64,000 nucleotides of DNA from Enterobacter asburiae (GTDB taxonomy: Bacteria > Pseudomonadota > Gammaproteobacteria > Enterobacterales > Enterobacteriaceae): positions 186,001 to 250,000 of the forward strand of contig NZ_VRKN01000003.1 in the NCBI RefSeq assembly GCF_008080435.1, written 5' to 3'. The translations under genes and the position numbers were made by a program. Below the pieces are notes generated by a model. That model saw nothing but the letters and a program-made list of their open reading frames with translations, was not told the DNA's origin and ran no database searches. Positions 42,805 to 55,815 of this stretch are shown piece after piece. Numbering within the stretch: the first letter of the stretch is position 1; every line of letters begins with the position of its first letter.

Positions 42805-44241
42805 GTGCCGCAACGAATTCTGGTGCTCGGCGCCAGCGGGTATATCGGTCAGCATCTCACCGCGGCGTTAAGCCAGCAGGGACACCAGGTGCTGGCTGCG
42901 GCACGCAACACCGAACGCCTGCAAAAACTCAGTTTGCCTGGCGTCATCTGCCACAACGTTGACCTCAACTGGCCGAAGGAACTTCCCGCGCTGCTGGAAG
43001 GGGTCGACACGCTTTACTACCTGGTGCACAGCATGGGCGAAGGCGGGGATTTTATCGCCCACGAGCGGCAGGTGGCGATGAACGTCCGCGATGCCCTGCT
43101 GCAAACGCCGGTGAAGCAGGTGATATTTTTAAGCTCGCTCCAGGCGCCCGAACATGAGCAATCCGATCACCTGCGCGCCCGCCAGTTGACGGCTGACACC
43201 CTGCGCGGCGCCAACGTTCCCGTCACCGAACTGCGCGCCGGCATTATCGTTGGCGCAGGTTCCGCCGCCTTCGAAGTGATGCGCGACATGGTCTACAACC
43301 TGCCGGTACTCACGCCGCCGCGCTGGGTTCGTTCGCGCACTACGCCGATTGCGCTGGAGAATTTACTGCATTATCTGGTGGCCCTGCTGGATCACCCGGC
43401 GGAGCAACACCGCGTGCTGGAAGCCGCTGGCCCGGACGTGCTGAGCTATCAGGAGCAGTTCGAACGTTTCATGCGCGTCAGCGGCCGCCGCCGCTGGCTG
43501 ATCCCCATCCCCTTCCCGACCCGCTGGATTTCGGTGTGGTTTTTGAATGTGATCACCTCCGTGCCGCCGACGACCGCCAAAGCGCTGATCCAGGGGCTGA
43601 AACACGATCTGCTGGCGGACGATCGCGCGCTGCGGGCACTCATTCCCCAGGAGCTGATCCGCTTTGACGATGCCGTGCGCAATACGCTGAAAGAAGAAGA
43701 GCAGCTGGTGAACTCCAGCGACTGGGGTTACGACGCTCAGGCGTTTGCCCGCTGGCGGCCAGAGTATGGCTACTACCCGAAACAGGCGGGCTGCACGGTG
43801 AAAACCCATGCCAGCCTGGCCGCGCTATGGGACGTGGTAAACCAGATTGGCGGCAAAGAAGGTTATTTCTTCGGTAATATCCTCTGGCAAACGCGCGGGG
43901 CAATGGATCTGCTGGTGGGGCACAGGCTGGCGAAAGGTCGCCCGGCACGCCCGTATCTTGAGGTGGGCGATGCCGTCGACAGCTGGAAGGTGATCATCGT
44001 CGAGCCGGAAAAACAGCTGGCGCTGCTGTTCGGTATGAAAGCCCCGGGGCTGGGCCGACTCTGCTTTACCCTGAAAGACAAAGGCGATCATCGTGAACTG
44101 GACGTCCGCGCCTGGTGGCATCCGCACGGAATGCCGGGTCTGTTCTACTGGTTGTTGATGATCCCCGCGCACCTGTTTATCTTCCGGGGAATGGCAAAAC
44201 GGATTGCGCAACGGGCAGAACAAAAGCAGGAAAATAACTAA
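42805..44241 (+). CDS. ybjT: NAD(P)-binding protein YbjT
   Basis: 478-aa protein with an N-terminal Rossmann fold ([10 protein letters not shown]) of the NmrA/SDR type and a C-terminal DUF2867 region. The substrate is unknown. The start is GTG at 42805, giving a protein two residues longer than E. coli YbjT. A hydrophobic segment lies near the C-terminus ([17 protein letters not shown]). It follows ltaE by ten bases. Confidence 0.92.
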   Translation: MPQRILVLGASGYIGQHLTAALSQQGHQVLAAARNTERLQKLSLPGVICHNVDLNWPKELPALLEGVDTLYYLVHSMGEGGDFIAHERQVAMNVRDALLQTPVKQVIFLSSLQAPEHEQSDHLRARQLTADTLRGANVPVTELRAGIIVGAGSAAFEVMRDMVYNLPVLTPPRWVRSRTTPIALENLLHYLVALLDHPAEQHRVLEAAGPDVLSYQEQFERFMRVSGRRRWLIPIPFPTRWISVWFLNVITSVPPTTAKALIQGLKHDLLADDRALRALIPQELIRFDDAVRNTLKEEEQLVNSSDWGYDAQAFARWRPEYGYYPKQAGCTVKTHASLAALWDVVNQIGGKEGYFFGNILWQTRGAMDLLVGHRLAKGRPARPYLEVGDAVDSWKVIIVEPEKQLALLFGMKAPGLGRLCFTLKDKGDHRELDVRAWWHPHGMPGLFYWLLMIPAHLFIFRGMAKRIAQRAEQKQENN

Positions 44242-44333
44242 ATAAAACTCTTATTCTTTCACCTTTCCCATTGCATACCGCCGTAATTCACGAAAGAATG
44301 CGCACGAAATTCTTTTCAACACAGTGGATAGAT

Positions 44334-45347
44334 ATGAAGGTACTGGTTACCGGGGCGACCAGCGGCTTAGGCCGAAATGCGGTCGAATTTCTGCGCAACA
44401 AAGGCATCAGCGTCAGGGCTACCGGTCGCAACGAAGCGATGGGAAAACTGCTGCAAAAAATGGGCGCAGAGTTCGTTCATGCTGACCTGACGGAGCTGGT
44501 CTCCTCGCAGGCGAAAGTGATGCTCGCCGGTATCGACACGCTGTGGCACTGCTCCAGTTTCACCTCCCCGTGGGGTACCCAGGAAGCCTTCGATCTCGCC
44601 AACGTGCGGGCAACCCGCCGTCTGGGCGAATGGGCCGTCGCCTGGGGCGTGCGTAACTTTATTCATATCTCGTCACCGTCACTCTATTTCGATTATCACC
44701 ACCATCGTGACGTGCAGGAAGATTTCCGCCCGGCTCGCTTTGCCTGTGAGTTTGCCCGCAGCAAGGCGGCCAGCGAAGAGGTGATTGACCTGCTGGCGCA
44801 GTCGAACCCGCATACCCGTTTTACGGTACTGCGTCCGCAGAGTCTGTTCGGGCCGCACGACAAAGTGTTTATTCCGCGTCTGGCGCAGATGATGCACCAC
44901 TACGGTAGCGTGCTGCTGCCGCGCGGCGGCGATGCGCTGGTGGATATGACCTATTACGAAAACGCCGTTCACGCCATGTGGCTGGCAAGCCAGCCGGACT
45001 GCGATAAGCTCATTTCCGGTCGAGCCTATAACATCACTAACGGCGAACCGTGCACGCTGCGCAGCATTGTGCAGCGGCTGATCGACGAGCTGCAGATCAA
45101 CTGCCGTATCCGTTCAGTGCCCTACCCGATGCTGGACATGATTGCCCGCAGCATGGAGCGTTTTGGCAGTAAATCGGCCAAAGAGCCTGCGCTGACGCAT
45201 TACGGCGTATCGAAGCTTAACTTTGATTTTACGCTGGATATTTCGCGCGCGGAGAACGAGCTGGGGTATAAGCCGGTTGTGACGCTGGATGAAGGGATTG
45301 TGCGCACGGCGGCGTGGTTACGGGATCACGGGAAGTTGCACCGGTAA
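44334..45347 (+). CDS. ybjS: Extended SDR / NAD-dependent epimerase-like protein YbjS
   Basis: 337-aa protein of the 3-beta-HSD-like extended SDR group, with nucleotide motif [14 protein letters not shown] at the N-terminus. Substrate unknown. The ATG at 44334 matches E. coli YbjS; an upstream frame to 44271 adds 21 residues without support. It is the last E. coli-syntenic gene here: in E. coli the amiD/ybjQ/ybjP/art genes follow, whereas here the chitinase and secretion genes begin. Confidence 0.93.
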   Translation: MKVLVTGATSGLGRNAVEFLRNKGISVRATGRNEAMGKLLQKMGAEFVHADLTELVSSQAKVMLAGIDTLWHCSSFTSPWGTQEAFDLANVRATRRLGEWAVAWGVRNFIHISSPSLYFDYHHHRDVQEDFRPARFACEFARSKAASEEVIDLLAQSNPHTRFTVLRPQSLFGPHDKVFIPRLAQMMHHYGSVLLPRGGDALVDMTYYENAVHAMWLASQPDCDKLISGRAYNITNGEPCTLRSIVQRLIDELQINCRIRSVPYPMLDMIARSMERFGSKSAKEPALTHYGVSKLNFDFTLDISRAENELGYKPVVTLDEGIVRTAAWLRDHGKLHR

Positions 45348-45362
45348 GCAACCCAGCCTCAT

Positions 45363-45392
45363 GTAGACCGGGTAAGCGCAGCGCCACCCGGC
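45363..45392 (+). repeat. REP-type element after ybjS
   Basis: GTAGACCGGGTAAGCGCAGC followed by GCCACCCGGC; same family as 35573-35604 and 39378-39442. Confidence 0.75.
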
Positions 45393-45432
45393 AAAAGACA
45401 GAGTGTGCGGTAGACAGTGAGTGCGGCCTGAT

Positions 45433-45466
45433 GCCCTCACCCCGACCCTCTCCCACCGGGAGAGGG
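45433..45466 (+). repeat. GC-rich extragenic palindrome, copy 3
   Basis: GCCCTCACCCC then CCCTCTCCC / GGGAGAGGG. Like copy 1 it is preceded by GCGGCCTGAT and followed by a near-identical terminator, so copies 1 and 3 form one longer composite repeat. Confidence 0.85.
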
Positions 45467-45474
45467 TGCAAACA

Positions 45475-45503
45475 GTAAAACGGCAACCTTTCGGTTGCCG
45501 TTT
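45475..45503 (-). terminator. Terminator after GH19 chitinase
   Basis: CGGCAACC (45481-45488), loop TTTC, GGTTGCCG (45493-45500), with A residues before and T residues after; on the minus strand followed by TTTT. It nearly duplicates the clpA terminator. Confidence 0.88.
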
Positions 45504-45507
45504 GCTT

Positions 45508-47292
45508 TTACAAAGCCGTCCAGGCGTCAGACCATGCCAGACCTGCGCCTGGTTCATAGTATGCCGGGGCGTTGTTACACCAACCGCTGTACGGGAACGG
45601 TTTGCACTGGAACAGTTTACCGTGGTTGTTCACGATATCACCTGCGTTGTACTTGCTGTTCGCGCTCCACGCCGGGTAAGCACCGTCATCCTGAGAAGGT
45701 GTTGATGCTTTCGCTTTCACGTTCAGCAGGTAAGAGGTGGTGCTGCTTAGTTCGCCATCGCTGACGGTCAGGCTCACTTCAATCTGCTGTGCCGTGGCGG
45801 ATTCTGGCGCCTTGAAGGTCACAACCGCTTTATCCTGACCGGTGACGGTCTGACCATCCTGAGAACGCCAGGTGTAGGTCAGCTTGTTACCATCCGCATC
45901 CGTAGACCCTTCCGCGCTTAGAGAAACCTGCGCACCCGCTTCAACGGCACCGATTGGGCCAGCAATATGCGCAACCGGCGCATGGTTCATCGCGACAGGT
46001 TCTGCCGGGGTTTCATCCGGCGTTGGTGCTGGCGTTACCGGGGTTTCATCCGGCGTGGTTGCAGAGCCGTCATCGTTCACGATGTTCACATTAAAGAACT
46101 TCTGCACACACTTGCTGTAGTCACCCTCTTTAAATGCGCTGAATGGCGTCTGGTAACCCACCAGTTGGCAGGAGTAAGTTGAACCCGTCGGGGTATCCGG
46201 ACTCCATCCCCAGTCCTGTTCCCAGTAAATCTTCAGGGCACCGGCACCACCTTCGTCGAACTGCTTCATATTGGCGCAGCCCAGCACTTCATTTGCCGGA
46301 ACAGGCACTTTCAGGTAGTTTGCGAACTCTTTGTAGTACTTGATACGGTTTTGCGACTGGGCAATTTCCGTCGGGCCGCCGCACTCTACGCCGCCGTTGA
46401 TGATCTGAGTGGTCACGCCAAAGCCAGAGACCAGACCGTTGGCTTTATCGTGATCGTTCGGCTGCCACGTACCGTCGATAACCTGCAGCATGCTGGGTTT
46501 TGGCGGCTGTGGATAGGCGAAGAAGAAGATCGCACTCGCCAGGTTCAGCCAGGTGTCCGCCACCAGCTCCGGTTTTTCGAGCAGGGTACGCACGTCACCG
46601 TACATCGCTTCAGAGAACGGGCCGTAGTTGTAGTTGTAGGACAGCTGCTTGGCTCCGCGACCGAAGTAGCTCAGGAAGTCACCGTCTTTGTCTTTACCGC
46701 ACGGCCAGGTCTGCCCCTGCCAGACGTCCGGGTTACATTCGCCGTTATAGCCCCCCTTCTGGCCTTCGCTCCAGCCCATTTCACGCACGTGAACCAGCGC
46801 CTGGCGCCACTCGGCTTCCGGACGCCAGCTTTCGTGGCCGCCGGTTTCCTGGGCAAAGTGGGCAAACATGGTTGCCAGCTCTTTGCGGCAGATGGCGTCG
46901 CTGTCGCGACCGTCTTTGTAGGTCTTACACAGCGCCGGGAATTTACCCACCGCTTTCAGGAAGTTGCTGTAGGTGTACGCCTGCGCGCGCAGCGGGAATA
47001 GATACTCCCAGTCGCTGGCCTTCACGATCCCTTCCACGCGCTTCACGTTTTCCGGGTTCGCCGCACGGCCTGGCTCAATCATTTCAACCTGAGCATTGTC
47101 CAGCGTCTGAATAGTCTCTTTTACGGAGGCCATCAGCGGGAAGCTGGTCAGCTCTTTTTCCTTCTTCGCCAGATCGCTGGCTTTCATGGTGTACGGCTCA
47201 CTGGTGGTCGCCTGCAGCGAGGCAGCCTGCGCCATAAACGGGGCTACGCATGCGCCAGCAACGAGTACACTCAGTAACGTCCTTTTGTTCAT
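45508..47292 (-). CDS. Secreted GH19 chitinase with PKD-like and chitin-binding domains
   Basis: 594-aa endochitinase. A signal peptide of about 23 residues (MAQA cleavage) is followed by the family-19 catalytic domain (about 90-410) with the hallmark [11 protein letters not shown], Glu149 being the probable general acid, and the [11 protein letters not shown] segment. A Pro/Thr-rich linker (about 408-430), one PKD/Ig-like domain (about 435-525) and a C-terminal CBM5/12 chitin-binding module ([16 protein letters not shown]) follow. AGGA precedes the ATG. It is on the same strand as, and downstream of, the GH18 chitinase and gsp operon; the signal peptide and domain layout fit a type II secretion substrate. 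Confidence 0.92.
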   Translation of the reverse strand: MNKRTLLSVLVAGACVAPFMAQAASLQATTSEPYTMKASDLAKKEKELTSFPLMASVKETIQTLDNAQVEMIEPGRAANPENVKRVEGIVKASDWEYLFPLRAQAYTYSNFLKAVGKFPALCKTYKDGRDSDAICRKELATMFAHFAQETGGHESWRPEAEWRQALVHVREMGWSEGQKGGYNGECNPDVWQGQTWPCGKDKDGDFLSYFGRGAKQLSYNYNYGPFSEAMYGDVRTLLEKPELVADTWLNLASAIFFFAYPQPPKPSMLQVIDGTWQPNDHDKANGLVSGFGVTTQIINGGVECGGPTEIAQSQNRIKYYKEFANYLKVPVPANEVLGCANMKQFDEGGAGALKIYWEQDWGWSPDTPTGSTYSCQLVGYQTPFSAFKEGDYSKCVQKFFNVNIVNDDGSATTPDETPVTPAPTPDETPAEPVAMNHAPVAHIAGPIGAVEAGAQVSLSAEGSTDADGNKLTYTWRSQDGQTVTGQDKAVVTFKAPESATAQQIEVSLTVSDGELSSTTSYLLNVKAKASTPSQDDGAYPAWSANSKYNAGDIVNNHGKLFQCKPFPYSGWCNNAPAYYEPGAGLAWSDAWTAL

Positions 47293-47424
47293 TTCAGTAT
47301 TCCTGTAAATAGAAGTTAAATTATAAATCCCGGCTTATGTATTAATCCGTTAATAAATAAACCACAGACAGCTGTTTTCACTTTTCGAAGAACACCCTCG
47401 GGAATTCTTCAAAAATAAAAAACG

Positions 47425-47865
47425 TTAATCACGTGCTGCTAATTTCAATTGCTGGTATTTCGTCCAGACCTTGTGGGCATATTTCATACGCTGCGGATAG
47501 TTCTCTTTTTTTAATCCGGCGTTATACGCACCCACGGCCTCCCAGTTATAGCCATAAACCTTAATCATCCCGGACAGGATGGACGCACCGACCATGATGG
47601 AGGTACAGGGCTCGGCCATCAGCCGATATTCATCAATCCCCCGGCTCTCCAGCTCCGTAAAATGCGAACTGTTAATTTGCATCAGCCCGACATCACGGGT
47701 GCCATCGTGGTTTTGCCCAACCGCATACGGGTTCATACCGGATTCAACGTTAGCAATGGCATACAATAAATAGGGATCGACATGATAATAATGCGCCGCT
47801 TTATCCCAACAGTTTGCCAGTGCGCTTTGGCTTATTATCAATAACAGCAAAATTAATTTTTTCAT
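47425..47865 (-). CDS. Small exported lytic transglycosylase (SLT fold)
   Basis: 146 aa from the ATG at 47865 (MKKLILLLLIISQSALA, an 18-residue signal peptide); the frame continues 22 residues further but the signal and AGGT spacing favour this start. The mature part is a minimal goose-type/SLT domain with the catalytic Glu in ANVESGMNP, plus GLMQINSSHF and GAYNAG. This is the size and type of the IagB/VirB1/PilT-family enzymes that open peptidoglycan for secretion systems. It lies between the two chitinases and downstream of gsp genes, which suggests, without proving, a role in secreton assembly. Confidence 0.88.
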   Translation of the reverse strand: MKKLILLLLIISQSALANCWDKAAHYYHVDPYLLYAIANVESGMNPYAVGQNHDGTRDVGLMQINSSHFTELESRGIDEYRLMAEPCTSIMVGASILSGMIKVYGYNWEAVGAYNAGLKKENYPQRMKYAHKVWTKYQQLKLAARD

Positions 47866-47928
47866 TTTTACCTGCAGACAGTCTCGGTGATTTCTCCTTA
47901 CCCACATCCTGTTAAATGAATTTTGAAG

Positions 47929-47958
47929 CACTCACCACCCGGTTAAAGATGGTGAGTG
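47929..47958 (-). other. Inverted repeat between GH18 chitinase and transglycosylase
   Basis: CACTCACCA and TGGTGAGTG form a 9-bp stem with a 12-base loop just past the chitinase stop. No clear T tract follows, so it may partially attenuate transcription into the next gene. Confidence 0.5.
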
Positions 47959-47973
47959 ATTTAGCGGGTGATA

Positions 47974-50703
<2,730 letters not shown>

Positions 50704-50925
50704 TTATTCGTAACGTTAATAACCCATGTCTTCCGTGAGAACATGGATACGTATTTAACCAACCTGAAAACCGTGACAAAAAAGTGTTGCTGCGTTGTAT
50801 TCCTCCATAAAAAGATACAAGCCCAAATTCCGTGTAGCTTATATCCCTTACGATACACTGAGCGCAAAGAGGCGTCCTTCTCTTCCACCGTCGAAAAAAT
50901 TTATAAAAAAACTTGACCTGAATAT

Positions 50926-51723
50926 TTAAAATATGAAAGCGAACTGCTGCCCAATAAACACCACTATTCCAGCAAATGAGAGATACGGTCCGAAAGAAAT
51001 AGTGAGGTTATTTTTATTTAAATGCGTTAACGCGAAATAACCGACAATCCCGCTCAACGCGGCGATTAATTCCAGCGTGGGCAATGTCTGCCAGCCACAC
51101 CAGGCGCCCAGGGCCGCCAGCAGCTTAAAATCACCATATCCCAGCCCTTCCCGTCCGGTGGTCAGGCGAAACGCCCAGTAGAGTAGCCAGAGAGACAGAT
51201 AGCCCGCCACGGCGCCGAGCAGCGCATCGCGAAGCGGCAGCGTATGGTCAAAGGCATGGAGCAATAATCCCGCCCACAGCAGAGGCTGGGTCAGGCAGTC
51301 CGGCAGCAGCTGGTGCCGCCAGTCGATCATGGCCAGCGGGAACAGGAACGCGGCCAGTAGCCACAGGGAGAACAATGCCTGGACGTCCGGCATACACCAG
51401 GCGGTGATACCAAAAAACAGTGCGGAAAAAAGTTCGACCAAAAATATCCGCAATGGGATAGCGGTACCGCAACAGCTACAGCGCCCGCGTAACACAAGCC
51501 AGCTAACCAGCGGGATATTCTCCCAGGCGGCCAGCGCGTGCTGGCACGCCGGGCAGTGCGAGACCGGGAACAGCAAATTACCGCCGCCTTCTTCTTCCCC
51601 CACCATGCCCGGTACGCGCTCGGCGACGACGCCCAGAAAGCTCCCCACAATGCCGCCCAGGATCGCGCTCATCACCGGAAACCCGACCGGGTAGACGTCC
51701 CGCATCAGCGCGAAGGTATTCAT
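50926..51723 (-). CDS. gspO: Prepilin peptidase GspO
   Basis: Inner-membrane aspartyl protease and N-methylase that processes the five pseudopilins of this cluster. It is 265 aa with about eight hydrophobic segments. The cysteine box is CPACQHALAAWENIPLVSWL then CSCC, and the two catalytic aspartates are in MIDWRHQLLPD and GYGDFKLLAALGAW. It overlaps gspM by four bases and is last of gspC-O. Downstream, 240 bases of AT-rich sequence before the GH18 chitinase contain no recognised gene or strong terminator. Confidence 0.95.
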   Translation of the reverse strand: MNTFALMRDVYPVGFPVMSAILGGIVGSFLGVVAERVPGMVGEEEGGGNLLFPVSHCPACQHALAAWENIPLVSWLVLRGRCSCCGTAIPLRIFLVELFSALFFGITAWCMPDVQALFSLWLLAAFLFPLAMIDWRHQLLPDCLTQPLLWAGLLLHAFDHTLPLRDALLGAVAGYLSLWLLYWAFRLTTGREGLGYGDFKLLAALGAWCGWQTLPTLELIAALSGIVGYFALTHLNKNNLTISFGPYLSFAGIVVFIGQQFAFIF

Positions 51724-52205
51724 GCGGTTTTGCTCCAGGTAAGCTGCACCTCTGCCTTGACGTCGCTGAGATGATCGACCGGGGTGAGGTTTATTTTTTG
51801 CAGCCTGACGCCGGAGGTCTGGTTAATTTCCCGCAGCCAGCTTTTTAATTCATACACATTTACACGTTTAACGACGAACGATAATGTTTGTCCATCCTGA
51901 CGCACATCTGTCAGGGGAAGATTAATTTCCTGCGCACTGCTCTCTACCACCGTACGCGGGTTATCCGTTTTGAGCAGTTGAACCTGGAGATGGTTTTTAT
52001 CTATTTCACTGCGCATCCAGTTCAGCGTCTCTTTTTGTCTGCTCAGCGTGGCTTTACTGTTTTGAATTATATTATCCAACGGGATCACGACTGCGTAATA
52101 GACGGCCGCCCCCACCAGGGCAACGGCACATATTTTTATAATGACTTTTTCCCTGGCGCTGTAATTCTGGTAACGAGACTTAAGCTGCGCGATTCGCTCT
52201 TTCAT
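51720..52205 (-). CDS. gspM: Type II secretion protein GspM
   Basis: Inner-membrane assembly-platform protein that pairs with GspL. It is 161 aa: short cytosolic N-terminus, one membrane helix (about 24-44, IICAVALVGAAVYYAVVIPL-like) and a periplasmic ferredoxin-like domain. Overlaps gspL and gspO by four bases each, indicating coupling. Confidence 0.9.
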   Translation of the reverse strand: MKERIAQLKSRYQNYSAREKVIIKICAVALVGAAVYYAVVIPLDNIIQNSKATLSRQKETLNWMRSEIDKNHLQVQLLKTDNPRTVVESSAQEINLPLTDVRQDGQTLSFVVKRVNVYELKSWLREINQTSGVRLQKINLTPVDHLSDVKAEVQLTWSKTA

Positions 52206-53335
52206 TTATATTTCCCTGCGATCATGGCGGTATAAGGCGCAGCGGTGGAAACAGGCTGCAGGGTGAAATCAAAGTTTTCACCGGCCTGCTTCACAAACGT
52301 CTGCAACGCGGTTTGATTTTGCGCACTGACGCTCAGCGTCAGCGTATTCTGTTGGGCATCGTATTCCAGCAGATCAATTTCCATCGCCGGTACGGCCTGC
52401 CTGGCTTTCTCCAGCTCTTCAAGCTGCAAAAAGACCCCTTTGGTCTGCTTCTTCAGGTTTTGACCAAAGTGGTATTTGATGTTGGTTTGCTGGCGCATGC
52501 TGGGAAAATGGTGCTGGTAAACCTGAACAATCTCCTGCTGAATGGCATTCTCCTGCTGCACCAGCATCCAGGCCATGACGACGCGCGGGCCCAGCAACAG
52601 GCCGAGAGAGAGCAGGCCCGCCGCGGCCATCACCGCTTTGATTCCCTTCGAAGCTTTGCCCGCGCCCGCTTTCGCGCTGAATTCACCGTGCAGGAGCGTA
52701 ACGCGGCAGGCGTGCCACTGCGGCTGGATCAGGACCAGCGGATGCTGCCAGGGGTGCCCGACGTCAACGTCGACGCCAGCAGGCGCGTCACCGTAACAGC
52801 ACACGTCGCCCTCTCCGGCTTTCTGCATCAGAAGCGGCAGCAGGCTCGCCTCCATTTCGCCAGCAACATGGGGTGATAAACGCAGCCAGTAGCTGTCGTC
52901 CAGGGCAACGAGCGTACTCCCCCCTGCCGTCACGGGCAGCAGCCAGGCATCCGGCAGCGCCTGTATGACCTTTAATCCGGCCGCCTGACAGCGGGCTAAC
53001 CACCCGCGCAGGCAATCGGCGTCGATGGCCACTGCGTCAACCTCGGCGCCCTTCTTGTGGAGCACCGTCCAGTGGAGATTGTCCACGTCGCCAATCATCG
53101 TCTCTTCCGCCATCCACGAGAACGCCGTCGCCTGCGAGGCGATTTTCTTCGGCAGCGTGAAGTGGCGGAAGATCATATTGCTGGCGGGCAGCAGCAGACA
53201 AACGCGGGCGGCCAGAGGATGGTCCGCCAGCGCGTCCAGGCTCTCCAGCACTTCAACCTGCTCCCTGTCGGAGACACACCACATTATTTTCCCGCCCTCG
53301 CGGCTGTCGGGACGGACAAAAAGGACCTGTTTCAT
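52202..53335 (-). CDS. gspL: Type II secretion protein GspL
   Basis: Links the cytosolic ATPase GspE to the membrane platform. It is 377 aa: an actin-like cytoplasmic domain (about 1-225), one membrane helix (about 237-255, VMAAAGLLSLGLLLGPRVV) and a periplasmic ferredoxin-like domain. Overlaps gspM by four bases; 15 bases separate it from the gspK stop. Confidence 0.91.
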   Translation of the reverse strand: MKQVLFVRPDSREGGKIMWCVSDREQVEVLESLDALADHPLAARVCLLLPASNMIFRHFTLPKKIASQATAFSWMAEETMIGDVDNLHWTVLHKKGAEVDAVAIDADCLRGWLARCQAAGLKVIQALPDAWLLPVTAGGSTLVALDDSYWLRLSPHVAGEMEASLLPLLMQKAGEGDVCCYGDAPAGVDVDVGHPWQHPLVLIQPQWHACRVTLLHGEFSAKAGAGKASKGIKAVMAAAGLLSLGLLLGPRVVMAWMLVQQENAIQQEIVQVYQHHFPSMRQQTNIKYHFGQNLKKQTKGVFLQLEELEKARQAVPAMEIDLLEYDAQQNTLTLSVSAQNQTALQTFVKQAGENFDFTLQPVSTAAPYTAMIAGKYK

Positions 53336-53350
53336 AGCGTTCTACTTTTC

Positions 53351-54361
53351 TTATTCAATCATTCGGTAACGACGTTGCCACGTCACGATCTCACCGGCTT
53401 CGTTATTCACCTGAAGCTGGCTCACCACGCGAAGCGTTAATTCATCGGTATTGCCGGTATAATTGACGCGGAAATACCGGCTATTAATGGAGAGATAGTC
53501 GGCCACCTGCGGGAGGTCGTCTTTCAACTGCGGGAAGGCCTGCTCCAGCGCTTTGCTGAAGGTTTCCATATTTTCCCAGCCGGTTTCAGGACGCGATTCA
53601 ATCAGGCGAACGGCATCATCTTCATTGAGTTTTCCCGGGAACAGGGCGGCCAGTAAGGCGGCCTGCTCCGGTTTCAGGGTATTCACATCCACCTTGCTGG
53701 CGGAGTCCGGCAGCGCGCACAGCAGCTTGCTCACCTTCGGGTAAGCGGCAGCCGGGAACGCGGGCAGCAGCTTGATCTCAGCTACCGTGCGCATCATCTG
53801 GTTTGCCGGTTGACGAGCGGGCACCACGCCAGCCCAGGCATCGGTCTCTGCGCCTTCTTTGGCCGTCGTCGTGTCGCCATCGAGATAGTCCACCAACTGG
53901 TCATAAACCTCTTCCGCGTTGGTCTGGCTCAGGCCGCTCTCCGTCAGAAGCTGTTCAACAATCTGCTCTCTGCGGGGCTTTTCCGGCACCGCCGGGGCAT
54001 TTTGTCCCTGCGCCATTTTTTCGGCCGCCAGCAGGTTGTTGACGTTAAAGCAGTCCTGGGCGTCTTCCACCTGGCTGACCACCGTGTAGTCTTCACCCCG
54101 GGTTTCCAGCGGCTGATGCCAGTCACCCTCGGGTGCGAGCGCTTTGCTTTCCCCGCTGGCGTCGGTCTGCAGCCGGTCTTTCACTACCTTTTCCTGCGCC
54201 TGCATCGCCCAGCGCAGCTGCTGCTGGCTCACCTGGTAATGCGTTTTTTGCAGGTTGCGGCAGAACTGCTGGCTGATTTTGGCGGCCAGGGCCGACATCA
54301 TCACCAGCAGGATCAGCACCACCAGCAGCGCCACGCCTTTCTGTTTGCGTAATGCATTCAT
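53351..54361 (-). CDS. gspK: Minor pseudopilin GspK
   Basis: Largest minor pseudopilin, which caps the pseudopilus tip with GspI and GspJ. It is 336 aa. The prepilin signal KQKG|VALLVVLILLVMM is cut after Gly9, and Glu at +5 is absent as usual for GspK. The long globular domain has conserved SKVDVNTLKPEQAALLAALF (helix-hairpin-helix-like). Overlaps gspJ by four bases. Confidence 0.93.
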   Translation of the reverse strand: MNALRKQKGVALLVVLILLVMMSALAAKISQQFCRNLQKTHYQVSQQQLRWAMQAQEKVVKDRLQTDASGESKALAPEGDWHQPLETRGEDYTVVSQVEDAQDCFNVNNLLAAEKMAQGQNAPAVPEKPRREQIVEQLLTESGLSQTNAEEVYDQLVDYLDGDTTTAKEGAETDAWAGVVPARQPANQMMRTVAEIKLLPAFPAAAYPKVSKLLCALPDSASKVDVNTLKPEQAALLAALFPGKLNEDDAVRLIESRPETGWENMETFSKALEQAFPQLKDDLPQVADYLSINSRYFRVNYTGNTDELTLRVVSQLQVNNEAGEIVTWQRRYRMIE

Positions 54362-54960
54362 GATTTTGCTTCCGGTGGCGGTGGTGGTGGTGCGGCCACT
54401 TCAGGCAGATCGCCCGGGGTCGTAAACACCCAGCGCCAGGTATCGCCATTTTCCATGGTCAGCGTCAGCTCTACGCCGTCCGGCAGGTGAGCCGGGTCGC
54501 TCCAGCTTTTCTGCCAGCCTTGATGGTAAAAACGCCACTGCAGGGATTTCACCTCGCTGACAATCGGCACTTCATCGGGTCTGGCGTCCGCCGGGCCGTC
54601 AATCACCGGCCAGACGTCGCGATACAATCGCCCCGCTTCCAGCCGCCAGCGCACGCGCTCCAGCTGGACCGTTCCGCTTACGCCGTTCAGCGTGGTCAGC
54701 TCAAGCGCATCGTCCACCTGACGGAACCGCTCCGGCTCGTTGCGCGGCGCGCGCGCCTGCAGCTGGTAGAAATCGCGCTCCATCAGGTTCCAGGCCCGCT
54801 GGAGCTGATTGAGCTTCGCCGCGCTGGCATCGGTGGCCGAACTGGTGCACATCGCCCCGTCCAGAATTTGCCAGGCCAGGGTGCCGATCACCGCAAAGAT
54901 GGTCAGCGCAATCATGATCTCCAGCAGGGTAAAACCACGCTGGCGTCGGGTTCTCTTCAC
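54358..54960 (-). CDS. gspJ: Minor pseudopilin GspJ
   Basis: 200-aa minor pseudopilin of the tip complex. The prepilin motif RQRG|FTLLEIMIALTIF is cut after Gly9, with Glu at +5. The C-terminus is unusually proline-rich (APPPPPPEAKS). Overlaps gspI and gspK by four bases each. Confidence 0.93.
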   Translation of the reverse strand: MKRTRRQRGFTLLEIMIALTIFAVIGTLAWQILDGAMCTSSATDASAAKLNQLQRAWNLMERDFYQLQARAPRNEPERFRQVDDALELTTLNGVSGTVQLERVRWRLEAGRLYRDVWPVIDGPADARPDEVPIVSEVKSLQWRFYHQGWQKSWSDPAHLPDGVELTLTMENGDTWRWVFTTPGDLPEVAAPPPPPPEAKS

Positions 54961-55337
54961 TTGCTCTCTCCCGGCGGAGCGATCTGCAACGCGATAACCG
55001 GCTGGCTGTCGTCACTTTCCGCATACACGCGGATGGCGTTAGCCCAGCCGTTGTCGGCAGTTTTGACCCGCTGCTTGCGCCAGTTCCAGCTACGTCCGCC
55101 CATGATTTCCGTCCCCCGCACTTCGGCGTCAGGGAAGTCGACTTTCGTGAGCTGCGCCTCCGCCAGCTGATTCTCAGCCACCCAGCTCGCCTGCAGGGTG
55201 TCGGCCAGCCCGTGGGTAAAACGCACGTTCAGGGAGACCGAGTTCATCAGCACCAGCGCGGCGGTGGAGAAGATGACCAGCGCGACCATCACCTCCAGCA
55301 GCGTCATTCCCGTTTGCTTGTTCTTGCCGTTAGCCAT
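54957..55337 (-). CDS. gspI: Minor pseudopilin GspI
   Basis: 126-aa minor pseudopilin that nucleates the tip complex. The prepilin motif KQTG|MTLLEVMVALVIF is cut after Gly10, with Glu at +5. Overlaps gspH by eight bases and gspJ by four. Confidence 0.93.
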   Translation of the reverse strand: MANGKNKQTGMTLLEVMVALVIFSTAALVLMNSVSLNVRFTHGLADTLQASWVAENQLAEAQLTKVDFPDAEVRGTEIMGGRSWNWRKQRVKTADNGWANAIRVYAESDDSQPVIALQIAPPGESK

Positions 55338-55815
55338 CGTTTTCTACCGATACCGGGGCCGCGCCTTGCGACACCACGCGGAAATGGTGCTGTTTGTCAT
55401 AGCTTTGCAGCGTCAGGGTGAAGCGGCTGATTTCACCATCCGGTAAGAAGAGCACCTGCGGTTCGGAGGCGACCGTCGCAGCCAGGCGCTGCGGCGAGAG
55501 CGAAACGTGCATCTCCTCAGGGAAATCGCCTTTGGTAGTAATACGGCCCGCGGATAACGGTACCCAGCGGCGCTCGCCGTTTTTATCGTCGAGCGTCACC
55601 AGCTGATAGTTATCCGTGGTCATCACCAGCCCCACAATATTTCCGTCCATCACCGCACGGTCTGAACCATAATCAACGAGGGCTTTTAATTGCTGGCCAA
55701 ATATGTCTGCGCCGCTGCGCGAAGGTATTGTTGACACCACCATCATGGCGCAGCTAGCAAATATCACCAGCGCCAGAATAATTTCCAGCAACGTAAAGCC
55801 GCGTTGATGTTTCAT
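55330..55815 (-). CDS. gspH: Minor pseudopilin GspH
   Basis: 161-aa minor pseudopilin linking the tip to the major pilin shaft. The prepilin motif HQRG|FTLLEIILALVIF is cut after Gly6. Overlaps gspG by one base and gspI by eight. Confidence 0.93.
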   Translation of the reverse strand: MKHQRGFTLLEIILALVIFASCAMMVVSTIPSRSGADIFGQQLKALVDYGSDRAVMDGNIVGLVMTTDNYQLVTLDDKNGERRWVPLSAGRITTKGDFPEEMHVSLSPQRLAATVASEPQVLFLPDGEISRFTLTLQSYDKQHHFRVVSQGAAPVSVENDG

